In this document: positions 52,013 through 61,830 of the stretch, in pieces | Layout of the letters: the number at the start of each line of letters is the position of its first letter | Numbering within the stretch: position 1 is the stretch's first letter | Source of the DNA: Pseudonocardiales bacterium | GTDB lineage: Bacteria > Actinomycetota > Actinomycetes > Mycobacteriales > Pseudonocardiaceae | DNA length: 64,000 bases | Direction of reading: 5' to 3' | Assembly: GCA_019241525.1 (NCBI GenBank) | Contig: JAFAWY010000035.1 | Span: 1 to 64,000 of the forward strand | Notes under the pieces: generated by a model | What the model saw: only the letters and a program-made list of their open reading frames with translations | Told to the model about the DNA's origin: nothing | Database searches by the model: none | Position numbers and translations under genes: made by a program

Positions 52013-52058
52013 TCCGGGCTCCTCTCGTGGCACCAATGGCCCTGCGCAGCCCGCTGTT

Positions 52059-52907
52059 TCAGCGTAGTTCGGAAGCGATCTGGGTGATCAGCTCGGCCGT
52101 TGCAGCAGGTGCAAGGGCTCCATGCAGGATAGTCCCGAGAGCGAGCCGGTAGGCGGCCAGATCGGTCTCTTCCTCGAGAAACAGTCCGGTTCCGTGGTTT
52201 TCGATGAACACCAGTGCCGGTTCATCGGCAAATTCGAGGATCACGAATGGCCCGCGCAACCCGGCGTACGCGCCAATGGCCATAGGCACCACACGCATAG
52301 TCACGTGCGGTTGTTCTGCGACGCCGAGTAGGTGGTGTAGTTGGCGGTGCATGACACCGGGGTCGCCGACAGGACGGCGCAGCGCGCCCTCGTCCACCAC
52401 TGCAAAAAACTGCGGCGCGCTGGATCGGGTCAGCACGGTTTGGCGGGCCATCCGGGCGGCGACCAGGTTGTCTAGCTCGGCTTCTGACACCGTCGAGGCG
52501 ACGCCTTGAATGATCGCTCGCGTGTACTCCGCGGTCTGGAGCAGCCCAGGTACAACCAGCGCTTCGTAGTTCTGGATGCGGGTGGCCTTGGCTTCAAAGT
52601 CGATCAAACTGCGCCACAGCTGGGGGAGCCCGGGCTGGCGGGTCCACCAGCCCCGTTCCTCGGACCGCCGCACCAGGTCGAGCAACTCGTCGCGGGTGGA
52701 TGCAGGCACCTGGTAGAGCCCTAGCAACGCTGCAACGTCCTCGATTTGCAGGCCACTGTTCCCGGTCTCGATACGACTGATCTTGCTGGGTGACATGCCC
52801 ATACGCTTGGCGACCTCCGCGCCAGACAGCCCAGCCCTTTCGCGAAGTTCCCGCAGCGCGGCGGCGACTTGCCGGGATCGGACCGAGGTGTGCGGGTTAC
52901 CAGGCAT
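52059..52907 (-). CDS. XRE-family regulator with DUF5753 domain (WhiJ type)
   Basis: The 282-residue protein has an N-terminal helix-turn-helix (LRELRERAGLSGAEVAKRMG; SPSKISRIETGNSGLQIEDV) and a C-terminal DUF5753 domain (YEALVVPGLLQTAEYTRAII; ILEFADEPALVFIENHGTG; YRLALGTILHGALAP). In Streptomyces such regulators and their DUF397 partners influence development. I start at MPGNPHTSVRSRQ; the frame extends 12 codons more. Its start codon is close to the divergent small gene, so they share a very short promoter region. Confidence 0.93.
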   Translation of the reverse strand: MPGNPHTSVRSRQVAAALRELRERAGLSGAEVAKRMGMSPSKISRIETGNSGLQIEDVAALLGLYQVPASTRDELLDLVRRSEERGWWTRQPGLPQLWRSLIDFEAKATRIQNYEALVVPGLLQTAEYTRAIIQGVASTVSEAELDNLVAARMARQTVLTRSSAPQFFAVVDEGALRRPVGDPGVMHRQLHHLLGVAEQPHVTMRVVPMAIGAYAGLRGPFVILEFADEPALVFIENHGTGLFLEEETDLAAYRLALGTILHGALAPAATAELITQIASELR

Positions 52908-52995
52908 ACGGCGCACTATGCCCGTGTCCCATACCGGGCCCAATCACCTGATCGGATCATTGCTTGCTTTACTTGCAATGCCTGACTGTTCCGGC

Positions 52996-53223
52996 ATGGA
53001 ACCGCTAGCGAAGGCCACCAGCGAGATGGTGATGGAGAAGACCTGGCACATCCCCGCGAGTGGGGGCAAGGCAGGCCCGGTCACCCTCGTCGTACGCATG
53101 CCCAACGTGTTGATCATTGACTCGTGCGGTAGGCACATCCTCGTGGCACCAGAACAAGCACAGCTCGTGAGCACCAGGATGGGAGAAGTGGCCGCCTGGA
53201 TCCACAATGCGGCAGTCAGCTGA
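52996..53223 (+). CDS. Small conserved-looking hypothetical protein
   Basis: The 75-residue reading frame ends [20 protein letters not shown] and [20 protein letters not shown], then [17 protein letters not shown]. It looks like a genuine small folded protein from the regular strand-helix pattern, but I do not recognise a named family. The start is uncertain: ATG at 52918, 52996 or 53026 are all in frame. The first would sit only 10 bp from the divergent XRE start, so I prefer a later one. The position between the XRE/DUF397 pair and bioB gives no clear functional hint. Confidence 0.55.
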   Translation: MEPLAKATSEMVMEKTWHIPASGGKAGPVTLVVRMPNVLIIDSCGRHILVAPEQAQLVSTRMGEVAAWIHNAAVS

Positions 53224-53279
53224 ACGCACCGGTGCGGCAGACTGACCGCGGACGCACGCCGCTGAGGAGGAGCAACCAC

Positions 53280-54296
53280 GTGGCCCGGTCACAGGTCGAT
53301 GTGCTGGCTATCGCCCGACAACAAGTGCTCCAACACGGGACAGGGCTCAGCGAGCAGCAAGTCTTCGATGTGCTGCGGCTACCGGATGACTGTTTGGACG
53401 AGCTCCTCGGCCTGGCCCACGAGGTACGGATGCGCTGGTGTGGGCCCGACGTGGAGGTCGAGGGCATCGTCAGTGTCAAGACCGGCGGCTGCCCGGAGGA
53501 TTGCCACTTCTGCTCGCAGTCGGGCCACTTCGACTCGCCGGTACGGACGGCATGGCTGGATATTCCGGGCCTGGTCGAGGCAGCCAGGCAGACGGCAGCT
53601 ACCGGGGCGACCGAATTCTGCATCGTCGCTGCCGTACGCGGACCGGACCGCCGGTTGATGTCTCAAGTCAAAGCCGGTATCGAGGCGATCCGCCAGGAAT
53701 CCGATACCGCGCACCTCAACATCGCCTGCTCGCTGGGCATGCTGACGCAAGACCAGGTGGACGAGCTAGCTGCTGCCGGCGTGCATCGATACAACCACAA
53801 CCTCGAAACCGCACGCTCGTACTTTCCCTCAGTGGTCACCACGCATACTTGGGAAGAGCGTTACCAGACGCTGCGAATGGTGCGCGAGGCGGGGATGGAA
53901 GTCTGCTGTGGTGGCATCATCGGCCTGGGGGAGACGGTGGCCCAGCGCGCCGAATTCGCCGCGCAGCTGGCCTCGCTGGCTCCCGACGAGGTGCCGATGA
54001 ACTTCCTCATCCCGCAGCCTGGTACCCCGTATGAGAGCTATGAGCTTGTGGCTGGTACCGAAGCGCTCAAGACAGTTGCGGCGTTCCGGCTGGCGCTGCC
54101 CCGCACGATCCTGCGCTTCGCCGGAGGCCGCGAGCTCACCTTGGGCGATCTGGGTGCCGAGCGGGGAATGCTGGGCGGCATCAACGCGATCATCGTTGGC
54201 AACTACCTGACCAATCTCGGCCGGCCGGCCCAAGCCGACCTGGACATGCTTACCGACCTGCGCATGCCGATCAAGGCGCTGGGCCAGACGCTGTGA
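53280..54296 (+). CDS. bioB: Biotin synthase
   Basis: This radical SAM enzyme inserts sulfur into dethiobiotin. The 338-residue protein has the cluster motif [20 protein letters not shown] (Cys-x3-Cys-x2-Cys), [46 protein letters not shown] and [20 protein letters not shown] precedes the GTG start; the frame opens 16 codons upstream without support. The GTG of bsaP overlaps its stop (GTGA), so the two are coupled. The other bio genes are not in this window, as in mycobacteria where bioB lies apart from bioFD only by few genes. Confidence 0.97.
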   Translation: MARSQVDVLAIARQQVLQHGTGLSEQQVFDVLRLPDDCLDELLGLAHEVRMRWCGPDVEVEGIVSVKTGGCPEDCHFCSQSGHFDSPVRTAWLDIPGLVEAARQTAATGATEFCIVAAVRGPDRRLMSQVKAGIEAIRQESDTAHLNIACSLGMLTQDQVDELAAAGVHRYNHNLETARSYFPSVVTTHTWEERYQTLRMVREAGMEVCCGGIIGLGETVAQRAEFAAQLASLAPDEVPMNFLIPQPGTPYESYELVAGTEALKTVAAFRLALPRTILRFAGGRELTLGDLGAERGMLGGINAIIVGNYLTNLGRPAQADLDMLTDLRMPIKALGQTL

Positions 54297-54478
54297 CGTT
54301 CTGCGACGTCTGTGGCCGCCCGGCCGACGAAGGTGACCATATGAACTGCGCGCGCCGCCGCGGTCTGCAGCCGCCCCGGTACTGCCCGCGGTGCGCGCGC
54401 CGGATGGTGGTGCAGGTGATGCCGGCCGGCTGGTCGGCCCGGTGCAGCGCGCACGGGACCCATCCGGGGTGCGGATGA
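54293..54478 (+). CDS. bsaP: Biotin synthase auxiliary protein BsaP
   Basis: The 61-residue cysteine-rich protein reads [20 protein letters not shown], then [16 protein letters not shown] and WSARCSAHG. Short proteins of this pattern directly after bioB in mycobacteria (Rv1590) are named BsaP and are needed for biotin synthase function, probably through the iron-sulfur cluster. Identity rests on size, the Cys pattern and GTGA coupling to bioB. The stop overlaps the next start (ATGA). Confidence 0.88.
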   Translation: MTFCDVCGRPADEGDHMNCARRRGLQPPRYCPRCARRMVVQVMPAGWSARCSAHGTHPGCG

Positions 54479-55008
54479 GCGCGGTCGACATGCCAGCGCA
54501 GCCCGCTGCATCTGGTGCAGTGGTCCGGGCAGACTTGGTGCCCGCGCTTCAGGTGCTCGGAGCGGTGGCTTTGCTGGGGTTCCCGCTCGGCGCGCTGTGG
54601 TCCCTGCTGGCGCCGCCGGAGTTCGTCGCACGGTCGCCCCTTGCGCCCACGCCTGGAGGCGTCCTGCCGTTCATCGGGCAAAGCGAACATCGCTTCGACG
54701 ACATGGCGACGTTCCTGCTGTTCGGAATTGCCGCCGGGGTGCTCACTGGCGCAGCACTGTGGCGATTCCGGCCCTGGCGCGGACCGCTGTTAGTCGTCTC
54801 CGCAGTGCTCGGATCGTTGATCGCAGCGTGGCTGGCGATGCGCATCGGGTTGTGGATCGTCGCCGCTTCTTATCCCAATCTCGCGAGTACCGGCGCGCCG
54901 TACCCCCGCCCACCAGTATTGGAGTCGAGTTGGGTCATCATTGCGCAGCCCTTCGGCGCTGCCGTCAGCTACTGCATTGCCGCGGCGTGGAATCGTGAGG
55001 CAGGTTAG
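54475..55008 (+). CDS. DUF2567 membrane protein
   Basis: The 177-residue protein has four hydrophobic helices: [60 protein letters not shown] and a C-terminal [19 protein letters not shown]. It matches the DUF2567 pattern of actinobacteria (compare Rv1591, which follows bsaP in M. tuberculosis). Translation is coupled to bsaP by ATGA. Its function is unknown; constant linkage to biotin genes suggests, but does not prove, a related role. Its 3' end overlaps the convergent LON-domain gene by four bases. Confidence 0.8.
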   Translation: MSAVDMPAQPAASGAVVRADLVPALQVLGAVALLGFPLGALWSLLAPPEFVARSPLAPTPGGVLPFIGQSEHRFDDMATFLLFGIAAGVLTGAALWRFRPWRGPLLVVSAVLGSLIAAWLAMRIGLWIVAASYPNLASTGAPYPRPPVLESSWVIIAQPFGAAVSYCIAAAWNREAG

Positions 55009-55673
55009 TTCTGAGACGCCTTCTCAGCGAATTGGTTCAACGGCACCGGTACCGCGCGCAGCGTCCGCAGGAATGCTGTCTCCCGAACGAGCAGATTGCG
55101 TACTAACCGCAGCCGATTTATCGGGTCGCATTCCTCCAGGACTGCTTGCCGATCCTCCAGAGTCAGCAAGCAGTCTGCGGCGAGCAGATGCGCCAGGAGA
55201 GCGATGTCGACGTTGTCCTTGGGCTCTTCCCAGTCCTCGTGCTGCCATGCCGCCAAGCAGTATTGCCGGTGTGCTTCCCGGGCCGACGAGGCCAGCATCC
55301 GAACCAGCATCAACTGCTCTGGTTGCGGCTCATTATCGGGGACCCACTCGATGGTGCCCACTAGGTATGGTGCCGATGTGTTGTCGATATCCAGCAACCG
55401 GAACCGTTTTTCGCCACGGGTCACAATGTCGAACCGTCCGTCGGGAAGCCTGCGCGCCTCCCGAAGCACCGCGGTACATCCGATGGAGTGCGTTTCCTCA
55501 ACCGTTTCCCAACCCTGCTTCACCGCGATCACCCCGAAGCTGCGGCCGGGTACCGCGCCGGTAACCAAGTCAACGGTCAACTGCCGGTACCGGGGTTCGA
55601 AGATGTGTAGCGGAAGCGATGCACCCGGGAGCAGCACAGTGCTCAACGGGAACAGTGGGACGGTTACGGCCAC
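55005..55673 (-). CDS. LON-substrate-binding-domain protein
   Basis: The 222-residue protein consists of a single Lon N-terminal (LAN) domain: VPLFPLSTVLLPGASLPLHI, FEPRYRQLTVDL, FGVIAVKQGWETVE, GCTAVLREARRLPDGRFDIV and GEKRFRLLDID, followed by a helical end. There is no ATPase or protease domain, so it is not Lon itself. Stand-alone LAN proteins are widespread and poorly understood; substrate recognition for proteolysis is the usual suggestion. The start is GTG with a weak ribosome site. It lies downstream of nrtR on the same strand. Confidence 0.9.
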   Translation of the reverse strand: MAVTVPLFPLSTVLLPGASLPLHIFEPRYRQLTVDLVTGAVPGRSFGVIAVKQGWETVEETHSIGCTAVLREARRLPDGRFDIVTRGEKRFRLLDIDNTSAPYLVGTIEWVPDNEPQPEQLMLVRMLASSAREAHRQYCLAAWQHEDWEEPKDNVDIALLAHLLAADCLLTLEDRQAVLEECDPINRLRLVRNLLVRETAFLRTLRAVPVPLNQFAEKASQN

Positions 55674-55722
55674 GCGTTAACGTTACGGCGCAGCGAGCTG
55701 ATCCGCGAAACGAAACCGCTTG

Positions 55723-56424
55723 TCAAGAATCTGGTGGCCGTAGGACGGCGAATGGATCGGTGACGCGCATATCGTGTTCGGCGAAGCGGTACAGCGCTGC
55801 CGGCCGTCCACCGGAGGGTCCTGGAGCGGCGGTCCCGCCGGTGGGAACTAACACCCCGCGGCGGGCCAGCACCCGTTGCAAGTTAGTTGCCGACACGCGG
55901 TGTCCCAATGCGGCCGAGTACAGGCCACGCAGTGCCGAGACGGTGAACTCAGGGGCGGCCAGCGCGAAGCCGAGATTGGTGTAGGACAGCTTCGCCCGGA
56001 GGCGGTCGCGAGCTCGCCGCACGATCATGCCGTGGTCGAATGCAGTGCGCGGCGATCCGTCCAGGACGTCGGTGATCGGGTGCCATGCCGTGTCGGGCGG
56101 GAGCGCAGGATCGGCCACACAGGGGACCAGACCGAGGAATGCGGTGGCCACGGTGCGCTGCTGTGGCATTCGATCTGGAGCGCTGAAGACCCCGAGCTGC
56201 TCCACGTGCGCCACCTCGCGGACATCCACCTTCTCGGCGAGCTGGCGCAGCACCGAGGCCTGTACGTCTTCGCAAGCACCGAGCCGGCCGCCCGGTAGGG
56301 CCCACCGCCCGGCCTCGGGTTCGATGCCGCGTTGCCATAGCAGCACCTGCAGCTGGCCGTCGCGTACCTGCAGCACCGCAGCGAGGACTTCGTGCACCGC
56401 GAGCCCAACGCTGTTATGATTCAT
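55723..56424 (-). CDS. nrtR: NrtR-type Nudix transcriptional regulator of NAD synthesis
   Basis: In the 233-residue protein, the N-terminal part is Nudix-like (AAVLQVRDGQLQVLLWQRGI; WALPGGRLGACEDVQASVLR). The catalytic Nudix glutamates are reduced (VLRQLAEKVDV in place of REL.EE.G), as in NrtR repressors that sense ADP-ribose. The C-terminal winged helix includes SYTNLGFALAAPEFTVSALR, YSAALGHRV and ATNLQRVLARRGVL. It diverges from nadA-nadB-nadC with a perfect inverted repeat between them, matching the NrtR-nad arrangement reported for mycobacteria. Confidence 0.9.
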   Translation of the reverse strand: MNHNSVGLAVHEVLAAVLQVRDGQLQVLLWQRGIEPEAGRWALPGGRLGACEDVQASVLRQLAEKVDVREVAHVEQLGVFSAPDRMPQQRTVATAFLGLVPCVADPALPPDTAWHPITDVLDGSPRTAFDHGMIVRRARDRLRAKLSYTNLGFALAAPEFTVSALRGLYSAALGHRVSATNLQRVLARRGVLVPTGGTAAPGPSGGRPAALYRFAEHDMRVTDPFAVLRPPDS

Positions 56425-56447
56425 GTTTTCGATTGTAAGGCGAAAAC
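56425..56447. promoter_or_regulatory. Probable NrtR operator
   Basis: A perfect inverted repeat (GTTTTCG at 56425-56431 and CGAAAAC at 56441-56447, 9 bases apart) lies directly before the nrtR start codon and 36 bp before nadA. Bound NrtR would repress the nad operon and itself. Confidence 0.75.
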
Positions 56448-56483
56448 CTAGTAGGGCCCAGCGGGAGCTGGCGAAGGAGCGAT

Positions 56484-57500
56484 ATGACCGCTACTGCTGC
56501 AACGGAGCGGACCCAGCCTGGCTTCTCGCGCCCGGAGCCGGATCGCGCATGGCGCGCGGAAGTGCGCGCGCTCGCCGACCAGCGTGACGCGGTGCTGCTG
56601 GCGCATAACTACCAGCTGCCCGAGATCCAGGATGTCGCCGATCACGTCGGGGATTCGCTGGCACTGTCTCGCATCGCCGCGGACTGCCCGGCGAGCACCA
56701 TCGTCTTCTGCGGGGTCCACTTCATGGCCGAAACCGCCAAGATCCTCGCGCCGGACAAGACGGTGCTCATTCCGGACGCGCGGGCTGGGTGTTCGCTGGC
56801 TGACTCCATCGACGCCGAGCAGCTACGGGCCTGGAAACGCGAGCACCCTGGCGCGATCGTGGTGTCTTACGTGAACACCAGCGCCGAGGTTAAGGCAGAG
56901 ACCGACATCTGCTGCACCTCGGCCAACGCCGTTGAGGTGGTTGACTCGATCCCAGCCGACCGCCCGGTGCTGTTTTTGCCCGATCAGTTCCTCGGTGCGC
57001 ACGTACAGCGCGTCACCGGCCGGCGCAACCTGCACGTCTGGGCCGGCGAATGCCATGTGCACGCCGCGATCAACGGTGCTCAACTGACGGCCATGGTCGC
57101 CGCCGCACCGGATGCCGAGCTCTACATCCACCCGGAATGTGGCTGTGCAACCAGCGCGGTCTATTTGGCCGGTGAGGGTGCGGTACCCGCCGAGCGGGTG
57201 CGGATCCTGTCCACCGGCGGGATGCTCGACGCCGCTCGGACTACCGGGGCGCGGCAGGTGCTGGTGGCTACTGAGGTCGGCATGTTGCACCAGCTGCGAC
57301 AGGCCGCTCCTGAAGTGGATTTCCGCGCGGTGAACGACCGGGCCTCCTGCCGCTACATGAAGATGATCACTCCGGCGGCGCTGCTGCGCTCATTGCATGA
57401 CGGCACCGACGAAGTGCACGTGCCACCACAGATTGCGGAGCGGGCCCGCGGTGCGGTGCAACGCATGATCGCTATTGGTCGCCCGGGCGGCGCCGAGTGA
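56484..57500 (+). CDS. nadA: Quinolinate synthase
   Basis: NadA condenses iminoaspartate with dihydroxyacetone phosphate to quinolinate using a [4Fe-4S] cluster. The 338-residue protein shows [82 protein letters not shown], and cluster cysteines in WAGECHVH and HPECGC. AAGGAGCG precedes the ATG. It is the first gene of the nad operon; the GTG of nadB overlaps its stop. Confidence 0.97.
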   Translation: MTATAATERTQPGFSRPEPDRAWRAEVRALADQRDAVLLAHNYQLPEIQDVADHVGDSLALSRIAADCPASTIVFCGVHFMAETAKILAPDKTVLIPDARAGCSLADSIDAEQLRAWKREHPGAIVVSYVNTSAEVKAETDICCTSANAVEVVDSIPADRPVLFLPDQFLGAHVQRVTGRRNLHVWAGECHVHAAINGAQLTAMVAAAPDAELYIHPECGCATSAVYLAGEGAVPAERVRILSTGGMLDAARTTGARQVLVATEVGMLHQLRQAAPEVDFRAVNDRASCRYMKMITPAALLRSLHDGTDEVHVPPQIAERARGAVQRMIAIGRPGGAE

Positions 57501-59086
57501 CCTGGGACGTCACCGCGGATCTCGTCGTGGTGGGCACAGGCGTCGCCGGGTTGACCGCCGCGTTGCGCGCCACCGAGTTGGGTCTACGGGTGGTCGCCGT
57601 GACCAAGACCACGATCGAGGATGGCAATACCCGGAGGGCGCAGGGCGGTGTCGCAGTAGTGCTACCGGGTGCCTCAGGCATCACTGACATCAGTGACAGC
57701 GTGGAGGCGCACGTCGCGGATACCGTGGCAGCAGGCGCTGGACTTTGTGACGAGAACGCAGTCTGGGCGATTGTGGCCGCTGGCCCAGCCGCGGTCACTA
57801 CCCTTCGGGCGCGGGGAGCCGGCTTCGACGGCGGCGCTGGTGAATTGCACCGCACCCGGGAGGGTGGGCACCGGGCATTCCGGGTGATCCACGCCGGCGG
57901 CGACGCTACCGGAGCGGAGATCGAGCGTGCCCTGGCCGGTGCGGCCCGTGGTGCGGGGCTGCCCTTGCTGGAAGGGCAGCCGGTGACCGATGTGCTGTTC
58001 GACGACGCCGGCCGGGTTGCCGGGTTGGCGCTGCTTGGTGGTGGTGTGCTGCGGGCCCGCGCTGTCTTGCTCGCCACCGGGGGTCTCGGCCACCTCTACG
58101 CCGTGAGCACCAATGCCGAGGTGGCTACCGGCGACGGGCTGGCGTTGGCGTTGCGAGCCGGCGCGGTGACCGCGGATCTGGAGTTCGTGCAGTTCCATCC
58201 GACAGCCCTGTATGCCGGGCACGCCTCGCGGGGACGCCAGCCGTTGGTCACCGAGGCGCTACGGGGTGAGGGTGCGGTGTTGCTGGACATCACTGGTGCG
58301 CCGGTGATGACCGGTGTGCATCCGCTGGGGGGATTGGCACCCCGTGATGTGGTGGCCGCTGCGATCACCCGCCGGATGGCTGCGACGGCTGCCGAGCATG
58401 TGCTGCTTGACGCTATGCATCTCGGCGACGCGCTGCTGCGTCGCCGCTTCCCGACGGTGTACGCCGCTTGTATGGCGCTCGGTTTGGACCCGGCCTGCGC
58501 GCCGATCCCGGTGGCCCCTGCGGCGCATTACCAGTGCGGCGGGGTCGTCACCGACCTCAGTGGCCGCACCACAGTGCCCGGGCTTTACGCCGCCGGAGAG
58601 GTAGCGCGCACCGGCCTGCACGGCGCAAACCGGCTTGCTTCCAACAGCTTGCTGGAAGGGCTGGTCATGGGCGCCCGAACCGCGGAGGCGGTAGCGGCTG
58701 ATCTCATGTCCTTACCGCGTCCGGGGCCGCCGTTGCCGTGCTGCTTGGTGCGCCCGATCGCTGATCGGGATGCGGTGCAACAGGCGATGAGTGCCCACGT
58801 CGGTATCGGGCGGGACGCCGCCGGGCTGACCACCGCCTTGGCCGCCGCGGGCGCCACCAGCCCGCGTCCGCTCCGGACCGCGCGTGATGCTGAGGATGCG
58901 GCACTGACCCTGGCCGCCGCAGCGGTCCTCGCCGCCGCGACAGCGCGTACCGAAAGTCGTGGGTGCCACCTGCGCACCGACCATCCGCGCACTGCGGCGC
59001 GCTGGCGACGCAGCATCGCCATCGTGCTCGACGACGCCGGGGTTCCCGTGCCGGCCGCGTCAGCACTGGTCGGAGGCGCGGCATGA
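57497..59086 (+). CDS. nadB: L-aspartate oxidase
   Basis: NadB oxidises aspartate to iminoaspartate, the substrate of NadA. The 529-residue flavoprotein has the dinucleotide fold [20 protein letters not shown], the [11 protein letters not shown] segment, [51 protein letters not shown], and [20 protein letters not shown] near the end of the FAD domain. It starts with GTG overlapping the nadA stop (GTGA) and ends overlapping nadC (ATGA), so the three proteins are translated in step. Confidence 0.96.
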   Translation: MTWDVTADLVVVGTGVAGLTAALRATELGLRVVAVTKTTIEDGNTRRAQGGVAVVLPGASGITDISDSVEAHVADTVAAGAGLCDENAVWAIVAAGPAAVTTLRARGAGFDGGAGELHRTREGGHRAFRVIHAGGDATGAEIERALAGAARGAGLPLLEGQPVTDVLFDDAGRVAGLALLGGGVLRARAVLLATGGLGHLYAVSTNAEVATGDGLALALRAGAVTADLEFVQFHPTALYAGHASRGRQPLVTEALRGEGAVLLDITGAPVMTGVHPLGGLAPRDVVAAAITRRMAATAAEHVLLDAMHLGDALLRRRFPTVYAACMALGLDPACAPIPVAPAAHYQCGGVVTDLSGRTTVPGLYAAGEVARTGLHGANRLASNSLLEGLVMGARTAEAVAADLMSLPRPGPPLPCCLVRPIADRDAVQQAMSAHVGIGRDAAGLTTALAAAGATSPRPLRTARDAEDAALTLAAAAVLAAATARTESRGCHLRTDHPRTAARWRRSIAIVLDDAGVPVPAASALVGGAA

Positions 59087-59949
59087 GCGCGAGCACTGCT
59101 ATCCCGGGACTCGATACCGACGACGTGCGGCGGGTTATCGCCAGCGCGCTGGAAGAAGACCTGCGTTACGGCCCGGACGCGACCACGGCCGCCTGCGTGC
59201 CCCCAGGCGCCGTCGCCACCGCGACTGTCTCACCACGCCGCCCCGGCACACTCGCCGGATTGCCGGTGTTTCTGGCTGTTCTCGACGTGGTGCTCGGCGC
59301 TGACGGGTACCAGGCCAGTGTCCGGCACCGGGACGCCGACCGGCTTGCCGCCGGGGATACCGTCGTCGCCATCCGTGGCCCGGTGGGGGGCCTGCTCACC
59401 GCCGAACGCACCGCGCTCAACCTGCTGTGCCACCTGTCCGGGATAGCCACTGTCACCGCGGCTTGGGTCGATGCGGTAGCCGGTACCGGCACCTCGATCC
59501 GGGACTCCCGCAAGACGCTGCCCGGACTGCGTACGCTGCAGAAGTACGCGGTGCGCTGCGGGGGCGGGGCCAATCACCGGATGGGTCTCGGTGATGCCGT
59601 GTTGATCAAGGACAATCACGTGGCTGCGGCCGGGTCGGTGACCGCGGCCATTGCCGCCGTGCGCGCGGCAGTTCCGCAATTGCCCTGCGAGGTGGAGGTC
59701 AGCACCCTCGATGAGTTGGACGAGGCGCTGGCCGCGGCCGCATCGCTCGTGCTGCTGGACAACATGACGGTGGCGCAGTGCGCCGAAGCGGTCCGCCGGG
59801 CTGCGGGTTCGGCTACCGAGCTGGAGGCATCCGGCGGGCTAACCCTGGACGTCGCCCGCCCCTACGCCGAAACCGGGGTGCGTTACCTTGCAGTAGGAGC
59901 CCTGACCCACTCGGCCCCGGCATTGGATTTCGGTCTGGACCTGGCGTAA
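59083..59949 (+). CDS. nadC: Nicotinate-nucleotide pyrophosphorylase (quinolinate phosphoribosyltransferase)
   Basis: NadC turns quinolinate and PRPP into nicotinate mononucleotide. The 288-residue protein shows EEDLRYGPDATTAACVP, ERTALNLLCHLSGIAT, RDSRKTLPGLRTLQKYAVRC, GGGANHRMGLGDAVLIKDNH, and LEASGGLTLDVARPYAETGV near the end. These are the substrate-binding Arg, Lys and His clusters of the family. The ATG inside the nadB stop is preferred to the longer frame beginning 120 bases upstream. It closes the operon. Confidence 0.97.
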   Translation: MSASTAIPGLDTDDVRRVIASALEEDLRYGPDATTAACVPPGAVATATVSPRRPGTLAGLPVFLAVLDVVLGADGYQASVRHRDADRLAAGDTVVAIRGPVGGLLTAERTALNLLCHLSGIATVTAAWVDAVAGTGTSIRDSRKTLPGLRTLQKYAVRCGGGANHRMGLGDAVLIKDNHVAAAGSVTAAIAAVRAAVPQLPCEVEVSTLDELDEALAAAASLVLLDNMTVAQCAEAVRRAAGSATELEASGGLTLDVARPYAETGVRYLAVGALTHSAPALDFGLDLA

Positions 59950-59971
59950 CCGCCATCTGTATACCTGCCGG

Positions 59972-60376
59972 TCAGCGCCCTGATGCCCAGGTCTGGCCGG
60001 GCCAGAAGGGCCATTCCTCAAACCGTCGAGCCCGGCCGTCAGAATCGAAGACCACGACCCACAAATCCTGGTACTCCTGCACTACCGGATCCCCGTAGCG
60101 GACGAGTACCCGAGCCACACCGGTGAAACCTTCCGTCGCCGTGGGGTCGACCGCCACCACTTGTGTCACCATCGTGAACAACTCGTCAGCGCTTTGCCGC
60201 TGCGCCTCCCAGTCCTGCGCCAAGGCGTCCAGCCCCACCACGGGTTCGGCGTAGGGAGAGTGCAGGTACACGATGTCAGGTGCGAATAGCCCGGCGAGCG
60301 AAGCGGCACCGGCCGTGCGCCATGCACGCTCATATCCCTCGATCCAGTAAGCAAAAGTGTCCCGGTCCACGATCAC
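59972..60376 (-). CDS. NTF2-like/SnoaL-fold protein
   Basis: The 134-residue single-domain protein has the alpha+beta cone pattern: FAYWIEGYERAWRTAGAASL, AGLFAPDIVYLHSPYAEPVV, GLDALAQDWEAQRQ, and late strands VARVLVRYGDPVVQEYQDLW and RARRFEEWPFWPG. Such folds serve as small enzymes or binding proteins and the sequence does not fix a function. The start is uncertain among GTG 60376 and TTG 60379. It is convergent with nadC, with a 22-bp gap. Confidence 0.82.
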   Translation of the reverse strand: MIVDRDTFAYWIEGYERAWRTAGAASLAGLFAPDIVYLHSPYAEPVVGLDALAQDWEAQRQSADELFTMVTQVVAVDPTATEGFTGVARVLVRYGDPVVQEYQDLWVVVFDSDGRARRFEEWPFWPGQTWASGR

Positions 60377-60448
60377 CAACAGTAGTGATCATGGATGTCC
60401 AGCGACAGCGGATGTTAGGGGTCGATCGGCCCTGTTGCGTGCGCCAGC

Positions 60449-61735
60449 TCAGGGGCGGGCGGAGCAGGAAGCCCCGGTGACCCGCGGGACGCAGTCGGCG
60501 TAGTCCAGCAGTAGATCTACCGCCTTGTCGTTGCGGGCAGTTTCGCGATCGATCACGCTTGCCGGCGGGTAAAAGCCGCCTTCGGTCAGGCTGGTCGGGT
60601 ACATCTCCAGCGTGTAGGACCAGATGTGATGCTGAGCCCACATCCAGTCGCCAATCGAGCCGTCGGTGACGTACAGGTGGCTGGACTGCTCGGGGGTGTA
60701 GCCGTTGGTCGCGGCCATCGCTTCACCGAGCTTGCGGAAGACCGCCGCGTCTGACGCGCTCAGGCCAGGACCAGTCTTGTCGGTCGTGAAGCCGTAGGGC
60801 CACAGCACCAGTTCGGAGAAGCTGTGGAAGTCGATGTGCCCGGTGATCTGCTGTACCCCGCCGATCACCCGGCTGTTCACCCAATCCCGCAGCTGCGCGG
60901 TCTCCGGCGCGGAAAACGGGGCAGGGCCGTGGTAACTGTCACTACCAGGGCTGGCGCTTGAGCCGCCACAGCAAGCCCACTCGTCACCCCAGTTACGGTT
61001 GGTGTCGGTGCCCACGTCGGTGGTTCCGGGGGTGGGTTGCCGGTTCTTGCGCCACAGGGAGAACAGACCGGTGGAGATGTCGTACTCGGCGCCATCCGGG
61101 TTGACCATCGGCGCCACCCAGACTTCCCGGGAACGCACCAGCCGGCTAATCGTCGGATCGGTGCCGTAGCCCTGGGCTAGCCGCTTGACAATGTGCAGGC
61201 ACATCTCGACGGTGAGGTGTTCCCGGGCGTGCTGGGCGCAGGTGAACAACACCTCGGGCTCGTGCTTGTCGGTCCGCACATCGTCGCTGATTTTCACCAG
61301 CAGCAGTGGCCTGCCCTGCACTGATTTTCCGTAACTGGACACCGCAACCTGGTTGGGATGCGCGGAGGCCAGCGCGTTCAACTCGTCGGTGAGCTGCGCG
61401 TAGGTGTGATAACCCTGGTACCCCACCGGGAACTTGCCCGGACCGACCGGGATGGGGGCCGCCGCCGTCAGCGGTACCAGCTGCAGGCCCCGGGCTCGCA
61501 ACTGCTCTGCCTGAGCGGGCGTGGCCCGGATCTCCAGGAAGTCGCGGCCGCTGCCGAGAATCTCCGCGCCTTGGCGGGCTATTGCAGTGCGGGCGGGCGC
61601 GTTGTCCACCCCTACCACCCGGTACGTCAACGGCGCTGGCGGCGGGGGCTGCGGAGGCTGCGCCGTCGCGGACAGTGGAACGCCCAACGTCAGCATCCCC
61701 ACCAACATGACCACGGCAACCCGCCACCTCGACAC
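60449..61735 (-). CDS. Secreted M14-family zinc carboxypeptidase
   Basis: The 428-residue protein starts with a signal peptide (VAVVMLVGMLTLGVPLSATA, cleavage near residue 26) and a propeptide-like region to about residue 105. The M14 fold follows: zinc ligands in CAQHAREHLTVE (His, Glu) and GHIDFHSFSEL (His), substrate Arg in TNRNWGDEW, and the general base Glu in SYTLEMYPT. It should act outside the cell on peptide C-termini. It starts with GTG and diverges from hisD by 95 bp. Confidence 0.93.
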   Translation of the reverse strand: MSRWRVAVVMLVGMLTLGVPLSATAQPPQPPPPAPLTYRVVGVDNAPARTAIARQGAEILGSGRDFLEIRATPAQAEQLRARGLQLVPLTAAAPIPVGPGKFPVGYQGYHTYAQLTDELNALASAHPNQVAVSSYGKSVQGRPLLLVKISDDVRTDKHEPEVLFTCAQHAREHLTVEMCLHIVKRLAQGYGTDPTISRLVRSREVWVAPMVNPDGAEYDISTGLFSLWRKNRQPTPGTTDVGTDTNRNWGDEWACCGGSSASPGSDSYHGPAPFSAPETAQLRDWVNSRVIGGVQQITGHIDFHSFSELVLWPYGFTTDKTGPGLSASDAAVFRKLGEAMAATNGYTPEQSSHLYVTDGSIGDWMWAQHHIWSYTLEMYPTSLTEGGFYPPASVIDRETARNDKAVDLLLDYADCVPRVTGASCSARP

Positions 61736-61830
61736 CGGACGGAGCGTAATGACCGTTGCGCCCGCGTATGCAGCCGGCTCGGCGGGCTATTGCCCGCGAT
61801 GCGCAACGCTGGCGCATTAGGGTGGAGGAC

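Noticed and set aside
59972-60376. SnoaL-like polyketide cyclase pointing to an antibiotic cluster
   Set aside because: Only the generic NTF2-like fold is visible; neighbours are NAD and histidine genes and no polyketide synthase exists in the window.
61754-61808. CGTTGCGC/GCGCAACG inverted repeat before hisD
   Set aside because: Arms are short and 39 bp apart, and the composition is so GC-rich that chance pairing is likely.
61756-61830. Longer hisD starting in the divergent promoter region
   Set aside because: The extension is arginine-rich and absent from HisD homologues, which begin at (M/V)LxRxDLR.
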